A stretch of DNA of 64,000 nt from Ciceribacter lividus (GTDB lineage: Bacteria; Pseudomonadota; Alphaproteobacteria; Rhizobiales; Rhizobiaceae), in the NCBI RefSeq assembly GCF_003337715.1, contig NZ_QPIX01000001.1, forward strand, positions 612,682 to 676,681. Reading direction: 5' to 3'. Below the pieces are notes generated by a model. The model ran no database searches. It saw nothing but the letters and a program-made list of their open reading frames with translations, and was not told the DNA's origin. Position 1 is the stretch's first letter. Every line of letters begins with the position of its first letter. Shown piece after piece: positions 50,467 to 58,621 of the stretch. Both the position numbers and the translations under genes were made by a program.

Positions 50467-50488
50467 CATGTACATATATATGTACATG
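50467..50488 (+). promoter_or_regulatory. YefM-type operator of the toxin-antitoxin pair
   Basis: A perfect 22-bp palindrome with two TGTACA hexamers (50469-50474 and 50481-50486) whose centres are 12 bp apart. TGTACA pairs with that spacing are the known operator core of YefM-YoeB. It lies 16 bases after the cobN stop and just before the antitoxin ribosome site GGAGG (50488-50492). Confidence 0.8.
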
Positions 50489-50498
50489 GAGGTGCCCT

Positions 50499-50759
50499 AT
50501 GGCGCATGTGAATGTCAGTGAGTTTCGTCAGAACCTTGCAGCCCATCTCGATGAAGTCACAGACAGCCGCGCGCCGCTGGTCGTGACCCGCGGCAAAGGC
50601 AAGTCCGTCGTCGTGCTTGCGGAAGAAGAATATGAAAGCATGGTCGAGACCCTGCATCTCCTCGCCAGTCCCATCAATGCCGAGCACCTGCGGGCATCGA
50701 TTGCCGAGCTTGATGCGGGGCAGGGAGCCGAGCGGGCTCTTGCCGGTAAGACGCCGTGA
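50499..50759 (+). CDS. yefM: YefM/Phd-family antitoxin
   Basis: An 86-residue antitoxin of the Phd/YefM family: MAHVNVSEFRQNLAAHLDEV, VVTRGKGKSVVVLAEEEYES and a helical C-terminal toxin-binding part. It binds and neutralises the following YoeB-type toxin and represses its own promoter through the palindrome upstream. ATG 50499 has GGAGG at six bases; ATGs within the palindrome (50469 and later) are out of this phase. Its last codon overlaps the toxin start (GTGA). Confidence 0.92.
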   Translation: MAHVNVSEFRQNLAAHLDEVTDSRAPLVVTRGKGKSVVVLAEEEYESMVETLHLLASPINAEHLRASIAELDAGQGAERALAGKTP

Positions 50760-51025
50760 GGCACGTCTGGTCGGAGCGCTCCTGGGCCGACTACCTCTGC
50801 TGGCAGGAGACGGACCGCGCCATGCTCGACAAGATCAAACTCCTGATCCGGGAATGCATGCGCACGCCGTTCTCCGGCACCGGAAAACCCGAACCGCTCA
50901 AGGGAGAGCTTCAGGGTTTCTGGTCCCGGCGCATCACGGGCGAGCATCGGCTGGTCTATCGCATCAGCGGTTCCGGCGACGCACAGGAATTGCAGGCCGC
51001 GGCATGCCGCTATCATTATCGTTGA
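50756..51025 (+). CDS. yoeB: YoeB-family mRNA interferase toxin
   Basis: An 89-residue RelE-superfamily toxin of the YoeB/Txe group that cuts mRNA on the ribosome. Typical sequence: VWSERSWADYLCWQETDRAM, FSGTGKPEPLKGELQGFWSR and the active-site residues in RRITGEHRLVYRI (Arg, Glu) and CRYHYR (His-Tyr). It starts with GTG 50756 overlapping the antitoxin stop, the usual coupling. Inserted with the antitoxin between cobN and cobO. Confidence 0.92.
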   Translation: MRHVWSERSWADYLCWQETDRAMLDKIKLLIRECMRTPFSGTGKPEPLKGELQGFWSRRITGEHRLVYRISGSGDAQELQAAACRYHYR

Positions 51026-51105
51026 AATTCGCGAAAAAATGAGATGATCGTCGAACACGAAGGCGGCGACTGACCTCCAGTCGGCGATTACCTGCCGAAG
51101 GCCGA

Positions 51106-51552
51106 ATGATGGGTTTCGATATGACGGGCATGATGGATATAGTCGTGGTTGATGGCGATGACGCTGGAGAACTGGCTGCGGCGCTCGATGCCATTCTCGA
51201 CCGCTCTGCCGAAGAGGTCGGTCGCCCCTTTGCCGGAGAGCGTCTCCATCTGAAAGTCACGGATGGCGACGGCTCCTTGCTGGGCGGGCTGGTTGCCGAG
51301 CGGCTGCAGGGCTGGCTCTATGTCAAAGGGCTGGCGGTCGATGTGAAAGTGCGCAATTCGGGTATCGGAGAGCGGCTTCTGGCACGGGCCGAAGCGTCTG
51401 CCAGAGACGAGCAACTGGCAGGCGTGTATCTGGATACCTTCGAGTTCCAGGCGCCGCGATTCTACCAGCAGCATGGATACCGGGAAATCGGTCGTCTGCC
51501 GGCAGCAGGCAACGCCCCGCAGCGTATCTGGTTTGCAAAGACATTCGAATGA
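51106..51552 (+). CDS. GNAT-family N-acetyltransferase
   Basis: A 148-residue GNAT acetyltransferase. The acetyl-CoA loop is VRNSGIGERLLARAEASAR (about 86-104, pattern RxxGIG); downstream LDTFEFQAPRFYQQHGYREI is typical of the small-molecule or peptide-acetylating class. Substrate unknown. It lies 80 bases after the YoeB toxin and overlaps the beginning of an upstream-extended cobO frame, so it may couple to cobO. Start ATG 51106; ATG 51109 is the next. Confidence 0.82.
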   Translation: MMGFDMTGMMDIVVVDGDDAGELAAALDAILDRSAEEVGRPFAGERLHLKVTDGDGSLLGGLVAERLQGWLYVKGLAVDVKVRNSGIGERLLARAEASARDEQLAGVYLDTFEFQAPRFYQQHGYREIGRLPAAGNAPQRIWFAKTFE

Positions 51553-51569
51553 CAAGGGAGACGAGCACT

Positions 51570-52217
51570 GTGAGCGAAGACCTTTCCGCCGGCGACAGCA
51601 ATGCCTCAAGCGACGCCGATCTTGCCCGCCACGCGGAGAAGATGGCCAAGAAGAAGGCCGCGCGCGACAAGATCATGGCCACCAAGACCGACGAGAAGGG
51701 CCTGATCATCGTCCACACCGGCAAGGGCAAGGGCAAGTCGTCGGCCGCCTTCGGCATGATCTTTCGGCACATCGCGCACGGCAAGAAATGCGCGGTCGTG
51801 CAGTTCATCAAGGGCGCCATGTCGACCGGCGAGCGCGACCTGATCCTCAGGCACTTCTCCGACCTTTGCGAATTCCACACCATGGGCGAGGGCTTTACCT
51901 GGGAGACTCAGGACAAGGCGCGCGATATCGCGATGGCCAGGGCCGCTTGGGAGAAGGCGAAGGAACTGATCCGCGACCCGTCGAACTCGATGGTGCTGCT
52001 CGACGAGATCAACATCGCCATCCGCTACGACTACATCGACATCGGCGAGGTCGTCGACTTTCTCACGAACGAGAAGCCGGAAATGACCCATGTCGTGCTG
52101 ACCGGCCGCAACGCCAAGGACGAGCTGATCGAGATCGCCGACCTGGTGACCGAGATGGAGCTCGTCAAGCATCCGTTCCGTTCCGGCATCAAGGCACAGA
52201 TCGGGGTGGAATTCTGA
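51570..52217 (+). CDS. cobO: Corrinoid adenosyltransferase CobO
   Basis: A 215-residue BtuR/CobO-type adenosyltransferase that attaches the 5'-deoxyadenosyl group to cob(I)yrinic acid a,c-diamide. The P-loop is HTGKGKGKSSAAFG (about residue 51-64), followed by VVQFIKGAMSTGERDLI, FTWETQDKARDIA and VLLDEINIAIRYDYI. GTG 51570 has GGGAG (51556-51560) at nine bases and gives the family-typical short acidic start; ATG 51549, overlapping the GNAT stop, is an alternative that adds seven residues. Confidence 0.95.
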   Translation: MSEDLSAGDSNASSDADLARHAEKMAKKKAARDKIMATKTDEKGLIIVHTGKGKGKSSAAFGMIFRHIAHGKKCAVVQFIKGAMSTGERDLILRHFSDLCEFHTMGEGFTWETQDKARDIAMARAAWEKAKELIRDPSNSMVLLDEINIAIRYDYIDIGEVVDFLTNEKPEMTHVVLTGRNAKDELIEIADLVTEMELVKHPFRSGIKAQIGVEF

Positions 52218-52230
52218 AAGGCAACCTCGC

Positions 52231-53553
52231 TCAATGTGATGATGGGCCGGCTCCAGGTGTCGTCTGACGGTCCAACGAAGCTGGGTTGGATCGAATCAGG
52301 CCCCACGCCTCCAGGGTGCCGATTGCAGTATCGACGCCGTCTTCCCGTCTGAGCCGTTGGCCGAGCTCTGCGGCGGCGCGCTGCATGGCAGGATCTTCGA
52401 CGGCACGCAGGGCTTTTTGCAGGCGTGCTTCGGTCATCTGGCTTCGCCGGATCGGAGGCGGTGCCGCGCCGAGCCGCTGGAGACGGGATGCCCAGAAAGG
52501 CTGATCGCCGAAGACGGGCACAATGATGGAGGGGATGCCGGCGCGTGCGGCTGCGATCGAAGTTCCCGCACCCCCGTGATGGATTGCGGCCGCCATTAGC
52601 GGCAGCAACCAGTCATGCGGCACATGTTGGACGACGTGGATGAGCGGGCAATCTGCAATTTCTCCGCTCTGCAGTCCGCCCCAGCCCGTCGCCAGAACGA
52701 AGCGTCGGCCGGTCTCGCGTGCGACCCTGGCCATGGTCCCGGTCAAGGCATCGGCGTCGATATTTGTCATGCTTCCGAAGCCCGCATAGATCGGCCTCGG
52801 TCCGGAAAGCAGGAATGTTGTCAGTTCGGGCGAGGGTTTATACTCGGACGAAGCCGGCAAGACCCAAGCTCCCGTCACCTGGACCGTGTCGGGCCACTCG
52901 GGGTCCGGCGGTACCAGTGTGGGGCTGTAGCCGAACAGCCTGAGATGGCGTGACTGGATACCGGAGAGCGGTCCGGGTGCCGTATAGGGATCGAGTCCCA
53001 GCCCAGGACGCACAACCTCTTGATATGCCGGTGCCATCACACTCCAGACAAGACGGCGTGACAGGCGACCGAGAAGCCGGTTGGCAGCGCCGGGCAGACG
53101 ATACATCCAGCGTGGCAGCGGCATGAGGGGCGGATTTCTGGACGGCAGCGTGGGGACAAGTTGCGTCTCGGCCACAGGAAGGTCGAGCCGTTCCGCGATC
53201 GAATCCGCCAGCAGGAAGACCATGCCATTGCCGATCAGCAGATCCGCATCCGCCGCCGCCGCCATGCCTTGTCTCGGCCAGTCCTCCGCGAGCATCCTAA
53301 GGCGGTCGCGAAACTTGCGGGCCATGTCGGGTGTCGAAAGTCCCTGCTTGTGCAGATCCGGGTCCTCATGCATCCAGCTGCGGAAATCTCCCGACAGCGG
53401 GCGATAGTTGAGGCCATGGGCGGTGACGAGATCAGCACAACTTTTGTCCGTGGCGATGGTGATGATGTGGCCCTTGCGCGCCAGGCCAACGCCCAGGGCG
53501 ACCAGTGGCCGCACGTCCCCCTCCGTGCCGATGGTGAAGATGGTGACACGCAT
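52231..53553 (-). CDS. GT1-family glycosyltransferase (sterol/macrolide type)
   Basis: A 440-residue UGT-like glycosyltransferase (GT-B fold). The start MRVTIFTIGTEGDVRPLVAL is that of the MGT/sterol glucosyltransferase group, and the sugar-nucleotide site contains IHHGGAGTSIAAARAGIPSI (near residue 320) with FGDQPFWASRLQ. Acceptor unknown; similar enzymes glycosylate sterols, hopanoids, rhamnolipids or carotenoids. On the strand opposite to the cob genes and convergent with cobO, 13 bases apart, so it interrupts the cob cluster. Confidence 0.85.
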   Translation of the reverse strand: MRVTIFTIGTEGDVRPLVALGVGLARKGHIITIATDKSCADLVTAHGLNYRPLSGDFRSWMHEDPDLHKQGLSTPDMARKFRDRLRMLAEDWPRQGMAAAADADLLIGNGMVFLLADSIAERLDLPVAETQLVPTLPSRNPPLMPLPRWMYRLPGAANRLLGRLSRRLVWSVMAPAYQEVVRPGLGLDPYTAPGPLSGIQSRHLRLFGYSPTLVPPDPEWPDTVQVTGAWVLPASSEYKPSPELTTFLLSGPRPIYAGFGSMTNIDADALTGTMARVARETGRRFVLATGWGGLQSGEIADCPLIHVVQHVPHDWLLPLMAAAIHHGGAGTSIAAARAGIPSIIVPVFGDQPFWASRLQRLGAAPPPIRRSQMTEARLQKALRAVEDPAMQRAAAELGQRLRREDGVDTAIGTLEAWGLIRSNPASLDRQTTPGAGPSSH

Positions 53554-53727
53554 GGCCTGTTTCCTGAGCCAAAATCGATACTTGAAAGGCGACCTGATGA
53601 ATGACGGCCGTCATCGTGTGCAGGCGCCGTGCCTGCGTCAATTCGCAAGGATCTAGGGGTGTTCGACGTTTTCAGGCCGTGTGTGTGCCGAAATGGGTGA
53701 GGTTCGCAGAGCCGGGATGGGCTGTCG

Positions 53728-54513
53728 TCAAACCCCGAGCCACATCCTGACCGGATTGGCGGGATCGGCGAGCAGCTTCGTGGCAAGGGCGAGGCAGGTG
53801 ACGACGAGGAGCGGGCGAATGATCTTCGCGCCGTTGCGCATGGCAAGCCGCGACCCGGTCTGGGCGCCGAGGAACTGGCCGAGGCCCATCAGCAGCCCGA
53901 TCTTCCAGAGCACGGCGCCGGTCATCAGGAAGACCAGGAAGGCGCCGACATTGGAGCCGAGGTTGAGGAGCTTGGTGTGGGCCGTCGCCTTCAGCATGCC
54001 GAAGCCGGCGAGCGAGACGAAGGCGAGCATGAAGAAGGAGCCGGTGCCCGGGCCGAAGACGCCGTCGTAGAGGCCGATTACAGGCACGATGGTGACGCCG
54101 AAGAGGACGTTTGAGAGGCGGCGGTGCCGGTCTTCGTCGCTGAGGTTCGGCTTGAAGGCGAAATAGAGGGCGATGGCGACGAGCAGGAAGGGCATCAGCA
54201 TCCGCAGTACCTCGCCGGGGACGATGGTTGCGATCATTGCCCCGACGGCGCCGCCGAGGACTGCCATTGCCGCCATCGGGCGCTGCGCCTTCAGGTCGAC
54301 ATGGCCTTTACGTGCATAGGCAAGTGTGGCCGACAGCGCGCCGAATTGCGACTGCAGCTTGTTGGTGCCGAGCGTTTCGAGCGGCGGGATGCCGGCGATC
54401 AGCATGGCCGGAATGGTGATCAGACCGCCGCCGCCGGCGATCGAATCGACGAAGCCCGCCACGAAGGCCGCGATGAACAGGAGGACGAAGGCTTGCAGGG
54501 CGAGATCGGCCAC
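53728..54513 (-). CDS. TauE/SafE-family permease
   Basis: A 261-residue TauE/SafE (DUF81) membrane protein with about eight hydrophobic segments. The signature repeats are AGFVDSIAGGGGLITIPAML (N-terminal half) and GLYDGVFGPGTGSFFMLAFV (C-terminal half). Members export sulfite, sulfonates or organic acids, but in B12 clusters a TauE-like protein could move cobalt; that idea is only suggested by the neighbourhood. Start: GTG 54513 with a purine-rich site upstream; the longer frame to 54954 is not coding. Confidence 0.85.
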   Translation of the reverse strand: MADLALQAFVLLFIAAFVAGFVDSIAGGGGLITIPAMLIAGIPPLETLGTNKLQSQFGALSATLAYARKGHVDLKAQRPMAAMAVLGGAVGAMIATIVPGEVLRMLMPFLLVAIALYFAFKPNLSDEDRHRRLSNVLFGVTIVPVIGLYDGVFGPGTGSFFMLAFVSLAGFGMLKATAHTKLLNLGSNVGAFLVFLMTGAVLWKIGLLMGLGQFLGAQTGSRLAMRNGAKIIRPLLVVTCLALATKLLADPANPVRMWLGV

Positions 54514-54694
54514 GAAACGACTCTTTCGGGGGAAGGTTGAGGACGCCGGCACTCTTGCACCAGCGATCCGCGCGCGGCAACCGTCTTGCCGCATGTCGTC
54601 GCGCGACTCGGGGCCGTGGCGCAGACTCCACAGCTTCCGGCGCAATCCGGTTTGACCGCGGCCATGGGCTTCGGTAAACCACTCGCTAATGTGC

Positions 54695-54840
54695 GACGGC
54701 GCCTGTTTGACAGGCTGGAAATAGTCCGGTGCGGCCGACCCAAGTCGGGGGCCAATTCCGGAGCTGTCCCGATGGCCGCAGGACCGCTTGACGGTTCTGG
54801 CGCTTCGTACATGTGGAAAGCAACGAAGCAGGAGGCCGGA
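54695..54840 (+). promoter_or_regulatory. Second cobalamin-riboswitch-like leader upstream of cbiX
   Basis: Within the 331-base gap before cbiX there is a run of cobalamin riboswitch elements: CTGGAAATAGTCCGGTG (54715-54731), an inserted stem (CGGCCGACCC...), AATTCCGGAGCTGTCCCG (54754-54771), GGAAAGC (54815-54821) and GAAGCAGGAGGCCGG (54825-54839), the last two equivalent to the GGGAAGGC and B12-box segments. Side by side with the 43950 riboswitch the order and inserted stem agree. It lacks the classical CCCGCAACTGT form, so it may be a shorter class. Part of the box (AGGAGG) is the ribosome site of cbiX. Confidence 0.6.
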
Positions 54841-54844
54841 AAGA

Positions 54845-56194
54845 ATGACGGAAAAATTCGGAATCATGGTCTGCGGACACGGTAGCCGCAACCAGAACGC
54901 CGCGCGCGAATTCGCGGTGATCGCCGAAGCCTTGAAAGCGCGCAATCCGGACATGCCGGTCGAATACGGCTATCTGGAGTTCTGCAATCCGGTGATCTCG
55001 GCCGGCCTCGACAAGCTGAGGGGGGAAGGCGTCACGCGGGTGCTGGCGATCCCCGGCATGCTCTTTGCCGCCGGCCACGCCAAGAACGACATCCCGTCGG
55101 TGCTCAACACCTACCAGGCGCAGAATCCGGGTATGGTCATCGAATATGGCCGTGAACTCGGCATCGATCTCAAGATGATCCGCGCCGCCGGCGATCGCAT
55201 CCAGGAGGCGGTCGACAAGGCAAATGCCGAACTGGGCTTCGTCGACAAGCACGAGACGCTGCTGATGGTCGTCGGCCGCGGCTCCTCCGATCCGGATGCC
55301 AATTCGAACGCCGCCAAAGTAATGCGCATGCTCTGGGAGGGCATGGGCTTCGGCTGGGGCGAGACGTGCTATTCCGGCGTGACCTTCCCGCTCGTCGAGC
55401 CCGGCCTCGAACACGCCGCCCGGCTCGGCTACAAGCGCGTCATCGTGTTTCCCTATTTCCTCTTCACCGGCGTGCTGGTGAAGCGGATCTACTCCTACAC
55501 CGACGAGGTGGCGGCCCGTCATCCCGAAATACAGTTTGTCAAGGCGAGCTACCTGAATGACCATCCGCTGGTGCTCGAGGCCTTCCAGGATCGCGTCGGG
55601 GAAGTGCTGAACGGCGCGGCAGTGATGAACTGCCAGATGTGCAAATATCGCGAGCAGGTGCTCGGCTTCGAGGCCGATCTCGGCCAACGCCAAGAAAGCC
55701 ACCACCACCACGTGGAAGGCATCGGCGGCGGGCTGGAAGACTGTCCCTGCAAGGGCGACTGCGACGCCTCCTGCCGCGATCCGGACTTCTGCAGGGAGCA
55801 TGGGCTGCCCTGGACGCCCGTTCATTCCCACGCGGAGCCGAACGACCTCGAACCGGCCTTCGACTACGCGGCTTCGACCACGCTCGGCGGCAAGTACGGC
55901 CATCTCCTGAATGCAACGCCTGATGCCGAACTCGACGCGGTTATGAACGCGCCGTTGAGCGGCAAGGCGCATGTCCACGAGCACGGCCCGAACTGCGGCT
56001 GCGGACATCATCATGGCGATCATCACCATGGCCACGACCACGATCATCACCACCATCACGACCATGACCACGACCATGGACATGCGCACCATCATGGCCA
56101 CGGGCATGGCCATGATCACGATCACGGACACCACCACGCACCGTATCCGCATGCGGACCATCCGCTCGGCCCGAGGTCTATGCAGAAGAAATGA
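54845..56194 (+). CDS. cbiX: Sirohydrochlorin cobaltochelatase CbiX with histidine-rich tail
   Basis: A 449-residue CbiX-type chelatase, normally the early cobalt-inserting enzyme of the anaerobic B12 route. Two chelatase halves are visible: KFGIMVCGHGSRNQNAAREF (active His H12) with LAIPGMLFAAGHAKNDIPSV, and LLMVVGRGSSDPDANSNAAK with VIVFPYFLFTGVL. An MxCxxC motif (MNCQMC, about 261-266) and more cysteines (CPCKGDC) suggest an Fe-S site as in the B. megaterium type. The last ~65 residues contain 33 histidines in GH/DH-rich runs. ATG 54845 follows AGGAGG at nine bases. Confidence 0.93.
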   Translation: MTEKFGIMVCGHGSRNQNAAREFAVIAEALKARNPDMPVEYGYLEFCNPVISAGLDKLRGEGVTRVLAIPGMLFAAGHAKNDIPSVLNTYQAQNPGMVIEYGRELGIDLKMIRAAGDRIQEAVDKANAELGFVDKHETLLMVVGRGSSDPDANSNAAKVMRMLWEGMGFGWGETCYSGVTFPLVEPGLEHAARLGYKRVIVFPYFLFTGVLVKRIYSYTDEVAARHPEIQFVKASYLNDHPLVLEAFQDRVGEVLNGAAVMNCQMCKYREQVLGFEADLGQRQESHHHHVEGIGGGLEDCPCKGDCDASCRDPDFCREHGLPWTPVHSHAEPNDLEPAFDYAASTTLGGKYGHLLNATPDAELDAVMNAPLSGKAHVHEHGPNCGCGHHHGDHHHGHDHDHHHHHDHDHDHGHAHHHGHGHGHDHDHGHHHAPYPHADHPLGPRSMQKK

Positions 56195-56513
56195 TGATGG
56201 TTTTCGCCGGGTCACCCCCCTCTGGCCTGCCGGCCATCTCCCCCTCAAGGGGGGAGATCGGTATGCGGCGCGGACATCGCCAAAACAGGTTTGGCCGCGA
56301 GCAAAGCGTTGGCGGCGCCGATGATAGGTTGGCCATCCGTGAAACGGCTGCAGTCATGCGCCATGCGGCAAATCCGAAGGTCGAAAGCGCCGGCTCCGGA
56401 TGTCCGGACGGTGCTCCGCGAACACGTGCCATTGCGGCGGGAGCGAGAGGTTGCGGCAGGTCGATCTCCCCCCTTGAGGGGGAGATGCCCGGCAGGGCAG
56501 AGGGGGGTATCTA
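56195..56513. other. cbiX-cobH spacer occupied by repeat element D
   Basis: The 319-base spacer holds no gene I can support. Bases 56215-56507 are element D; the remaining ends are only 20 and 6 bases. Confidence 0.8.
56215..56507. repeat. Paired palindromic element D (cbiX-cobH spacer)
   Basis: Left arm 56215-56258 (loop TCAA) and right arm 56465-56507 (loop TTGA, the complement) around a core of about 205 bases that begins CGGTATGCGGCGCGG. Longest of the seven copies (293 bases). Its final AGGGGGG serves as the ribosome-binding site of cobH. Confidence 0.9.
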
Positions 56514-57158
56514 TTGACCACTCCGCTCGATTACATCCGCGATCCTGCAGAGATCTACCGCCGGTCCTTCGAGACGATCCGGCGCGAGGCCGATTTGTCG
56601 CGGTTTTCCAACGGCATGGAGGCGCTGGCTGTCAGGTTGATTCACGCCTGCGGGATGGTCGATCTCGCTGGCGACATCGCCTTTTCGGACGGCGCCTTCG
56701 AGGCCGGTGCTGCGGCACTCGCCGGCGGTGCGCCGATCCTCTGCGATGCCGAGATGGTTCGCCACGGCATCATCCGCCGGCTGTTGCCGGCCGGAAACGA
56801 GGTGATATGCCTCATCGCCGACGAGCGCGTGCGCCCGAAGGCGGCCGAAATCGGCAACACCCGCTCGGCCGCCCAGATCGATCTCTGGGGCGAGCGGCTC
56901 GGCGGCGCGGTGGTGGCGATCGGCAATGCCCCGACGGCGCTCTTCCGGCTTCTCGAACGGCTGGATGCCGGCGCGCCGAAGCCGGCGCTGATCCTCGGCT
57001 TTCCGGTCGGTTTCGTCGGTGCCGCGGAGAGCAAGGAGGCGCTGATCGCCGATCCGCGCGGCGTGCCGTTCATCGCCGTCCGGGGGCGCCGTGGTGGCTC
57101 GGCCATGGCGTCGGCCGCCGTCAACGCGCTCGCCGGAGGGTTAGGCACCAATGACTAG
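56514..57158 (+). CDS. cobH: Precorrin-8X methylmutase
   Basis: A 214-residue CobH/CbiC enzyme that moves the C-11 methyl to C-12, making hydrogenobyrinic acid. The catalytic histidine is H44 in [42 protein letters not shown] and [17 protein letters not shown] are typical. It begins with TTG 56514; the only ribosome site is the AGGGGGG end of repeat element D (56501-56507), six bases away. It overlaps cobL by eight bases. Confidence 0.95.
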   Translation: MTTPLDYIRDPAEIYRRSFETIRREADLSRFSNGMEALAVRLIHACGMVDLAGDIAFSDGAFEAGAAALAGGAPILCDAEMVRHGIIRRLLPAGNEVICLIADERVRPKAAEIGNTRSAAQIDLWGERLGGAVVAIGNAPTALFRLLERLDAGAPKPALILGFPVGFVGAAESKEALIADPRGVPFIAVRGRRGGSAMASAAVNALAGGLGTND

Positions 57159-58380
57159 GCGCTGGCTTGCCATCATCGGCGTCGGCGACAACGGCCTCGC
57201 AAGCCTCACGCCCGAGGCGCAGGCTCTGCTCTGGCAGGCCGAGACCATCGTGCTCGGCGAGCGGCTCGATGGCGTGCTCGAAGGCGGTCACCTTCCGGGG
57301 CTGAAACGTGTGCTCAACTGGAGCGGCGGCTTTCGTGAAACCCTGCAGGAGGTACTGAAGCTGCGCGGAACGCCGGTGACGGTGCTCGCCACCGGCGATC
57401 CCATGCATTTCGGCATCGGGGCGACGCTGCGACGCTACGTGTCGGCGGACGAGATGGCCGTGCTGCCGTCGCCGTCGGCCTTCTCGCTCGCCGCCGCCCG
57501 GCTCGGCTGGCCGCTGCAGTCGGTGGCGCAGATCTCGCTGCACGGGCGGCCGCTTTCGCACCTCAACCGGCACCTGCTGCCGGGCGCGCGCATCCTTGCG
57601 CTGACCTCGGGGGTGGAAACGGTGCGCGAGGCGGCGAACCTTCTCGTCCGCCGCGGCTTCGGCGCCTCGGTGATCACCGTGCTCGATCACATGGGCGGAC
57701 CTGCGGAGCGGATCACCGCGATGAGCGCCGAGGCTTTCGCGACCGAGGCACCGCCGATTTCGGAGTTCAACACGCTGGCCATCGATTGCGCCGCCGACGG
57801 ACCGCTTCTTGCGCCGGTGCCGGGTCTTCCGGACGAGGCCTTCGTGCATGATGGCCAGCTGACGAAACGCGAGGTGAGGGCGGCGACGCTTTCGCTGCTC
57901 GCGCCTTTTCCGAATGCCCTGCTCTGGGATGTCGGCGCCGGTTGCGGTTCGATTGCTGTCGAGTGGCTGCGTTGCGGCATGGGCACCCAGGCGGTGGCGA
58001 TCGAGGCGCGCGCTGAACGGGTGACGATGATCCGCACCAATGCCGAAACGCTCGGCGTTCCGGACCTCCAGGTGGTCGAGGCGCCGGCCCCGGAAGGGCT
58101 CGAAGGACTCGATGCGCCGGATCGGATCTTCATCGGTGGCGGCTTGACCCATGCCGGCGTTTTTGAGGATTGCTGGGCGGCGCTGAAACCCGGCGGCCGG
58201 CTCGTCGCCAATGCGGTGACGATCGAAGGTGAGGCGAGGCTTGCGGATCTCAGGGGCCTTCACGGCGGCGAACTCACCCGCATCTCGGTGTCGCGCGGCG
58301 CGCCGGTCGGGCGCTATTGCGGCTGGAAGCCGCTGATGCCGGTGACCATCTGGTCGGTGACGAAGGGGGAGAGCGCGTGA
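57151..58380 (+). CDS. cobL: Precorrin-6Y C5,15-methyltransferase (decarboxylating)
   Basis: A 409-residue CobL (CbiE-CbiT fusion). The N-terminal CbiE half (1 to about 200) has [20 protein letters not shown] and [17 protein letters not shown]; the C-terminal CbiT half has an SAM-binding loop [19 protein letters not shown] (about 255-273) and GGLTHAG. It methylates C-5 and C-15 and decarboxylates the C-12 acetate. The two methyltransferase halves in one chain are characteristic of the aerobic route. Starts within the end of cobH. Confidence 0.96.
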   Translation: MTRRWLAIIGVGDNGLASLTPEAQALLWQAETIVLGERLDGVLEGGHLPGLKRVLNWSGGFRETLQEVLKLRGTPVTVLATGDPMHFGIGATLRRYVSADEMAVLPSPSAFSLAAARLGWPLQSVAQISLHGRPLSHLNRHLLPGARILALTSGVETVREAANLLVRRGFGASVITVLDHMGGPAERITAMSAEAFATEAPPISEFNTLAIDCAADGPLLAPVPGLPDEAFVHDGQLTKREVRAATLSLLAPFPNALLWDVGAGCGSIAVEWLRCGMGTQAVAIEARAERVTMIRTNAETLGVPDLQVVEAPAPEGLEGLDAPDRIFIGGGLTHAGVFEDCWAALKPGGRLVANAVTIEGEARLADLRGLHGGELTRISVSRGAPVGRYCGWKPLMPVTIWSVTKGESA

Positions 58381-58399
58381 TGCGGTTCGCTTTTCAATG

Positions 58400-58591
58400 C
58401 CCCCTCTGGCCTGCCGGCCATCTCCCCCACAAGGGGGGAGAGACCCGCGCCGCCAACGTGCTGCGCGCCCGCCGCTCGCTTCGCACGGACATTGCCTTCT
58501 GGGCGTTAACCCGTGATCCTCTGAAGGTGCGAGCAGTGCCGCTTGCCTGTCTCCCCCCTTGTGGGGGAGATGGCCGGCAGGCCAGAGGGGG
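58400..58591. repeat. Paired palindromic element E (cobL-cobI spacer)
   Basis: Left arm 58400-58442 (loop ACAA) and right arm 58550-58591 (loop TTGT) around a core of about 107 bases; total 192 bases. Takes up nearly all of the 241-base spacer between cobL and cobI. Confidence 0.9.
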
Positions 58592-58621
58592 TATTCTTCC
58601 GACGAGCAGGGGGCAGTCCTC

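Noticed and set aside
46369-50487. 1,372-codon open frame antisense to cobN
   Set aside because: Same GC-bias effect; it has no recognisable protein features and cobN is clear on the plus strand.
50469-50498. Antitoxin start at ATGs inside the palindrome
   Set aside because: Those ATGs have no ribosome site and are not in the phase of the conserved MAHVNVSEF start, which has GGAGG in front.
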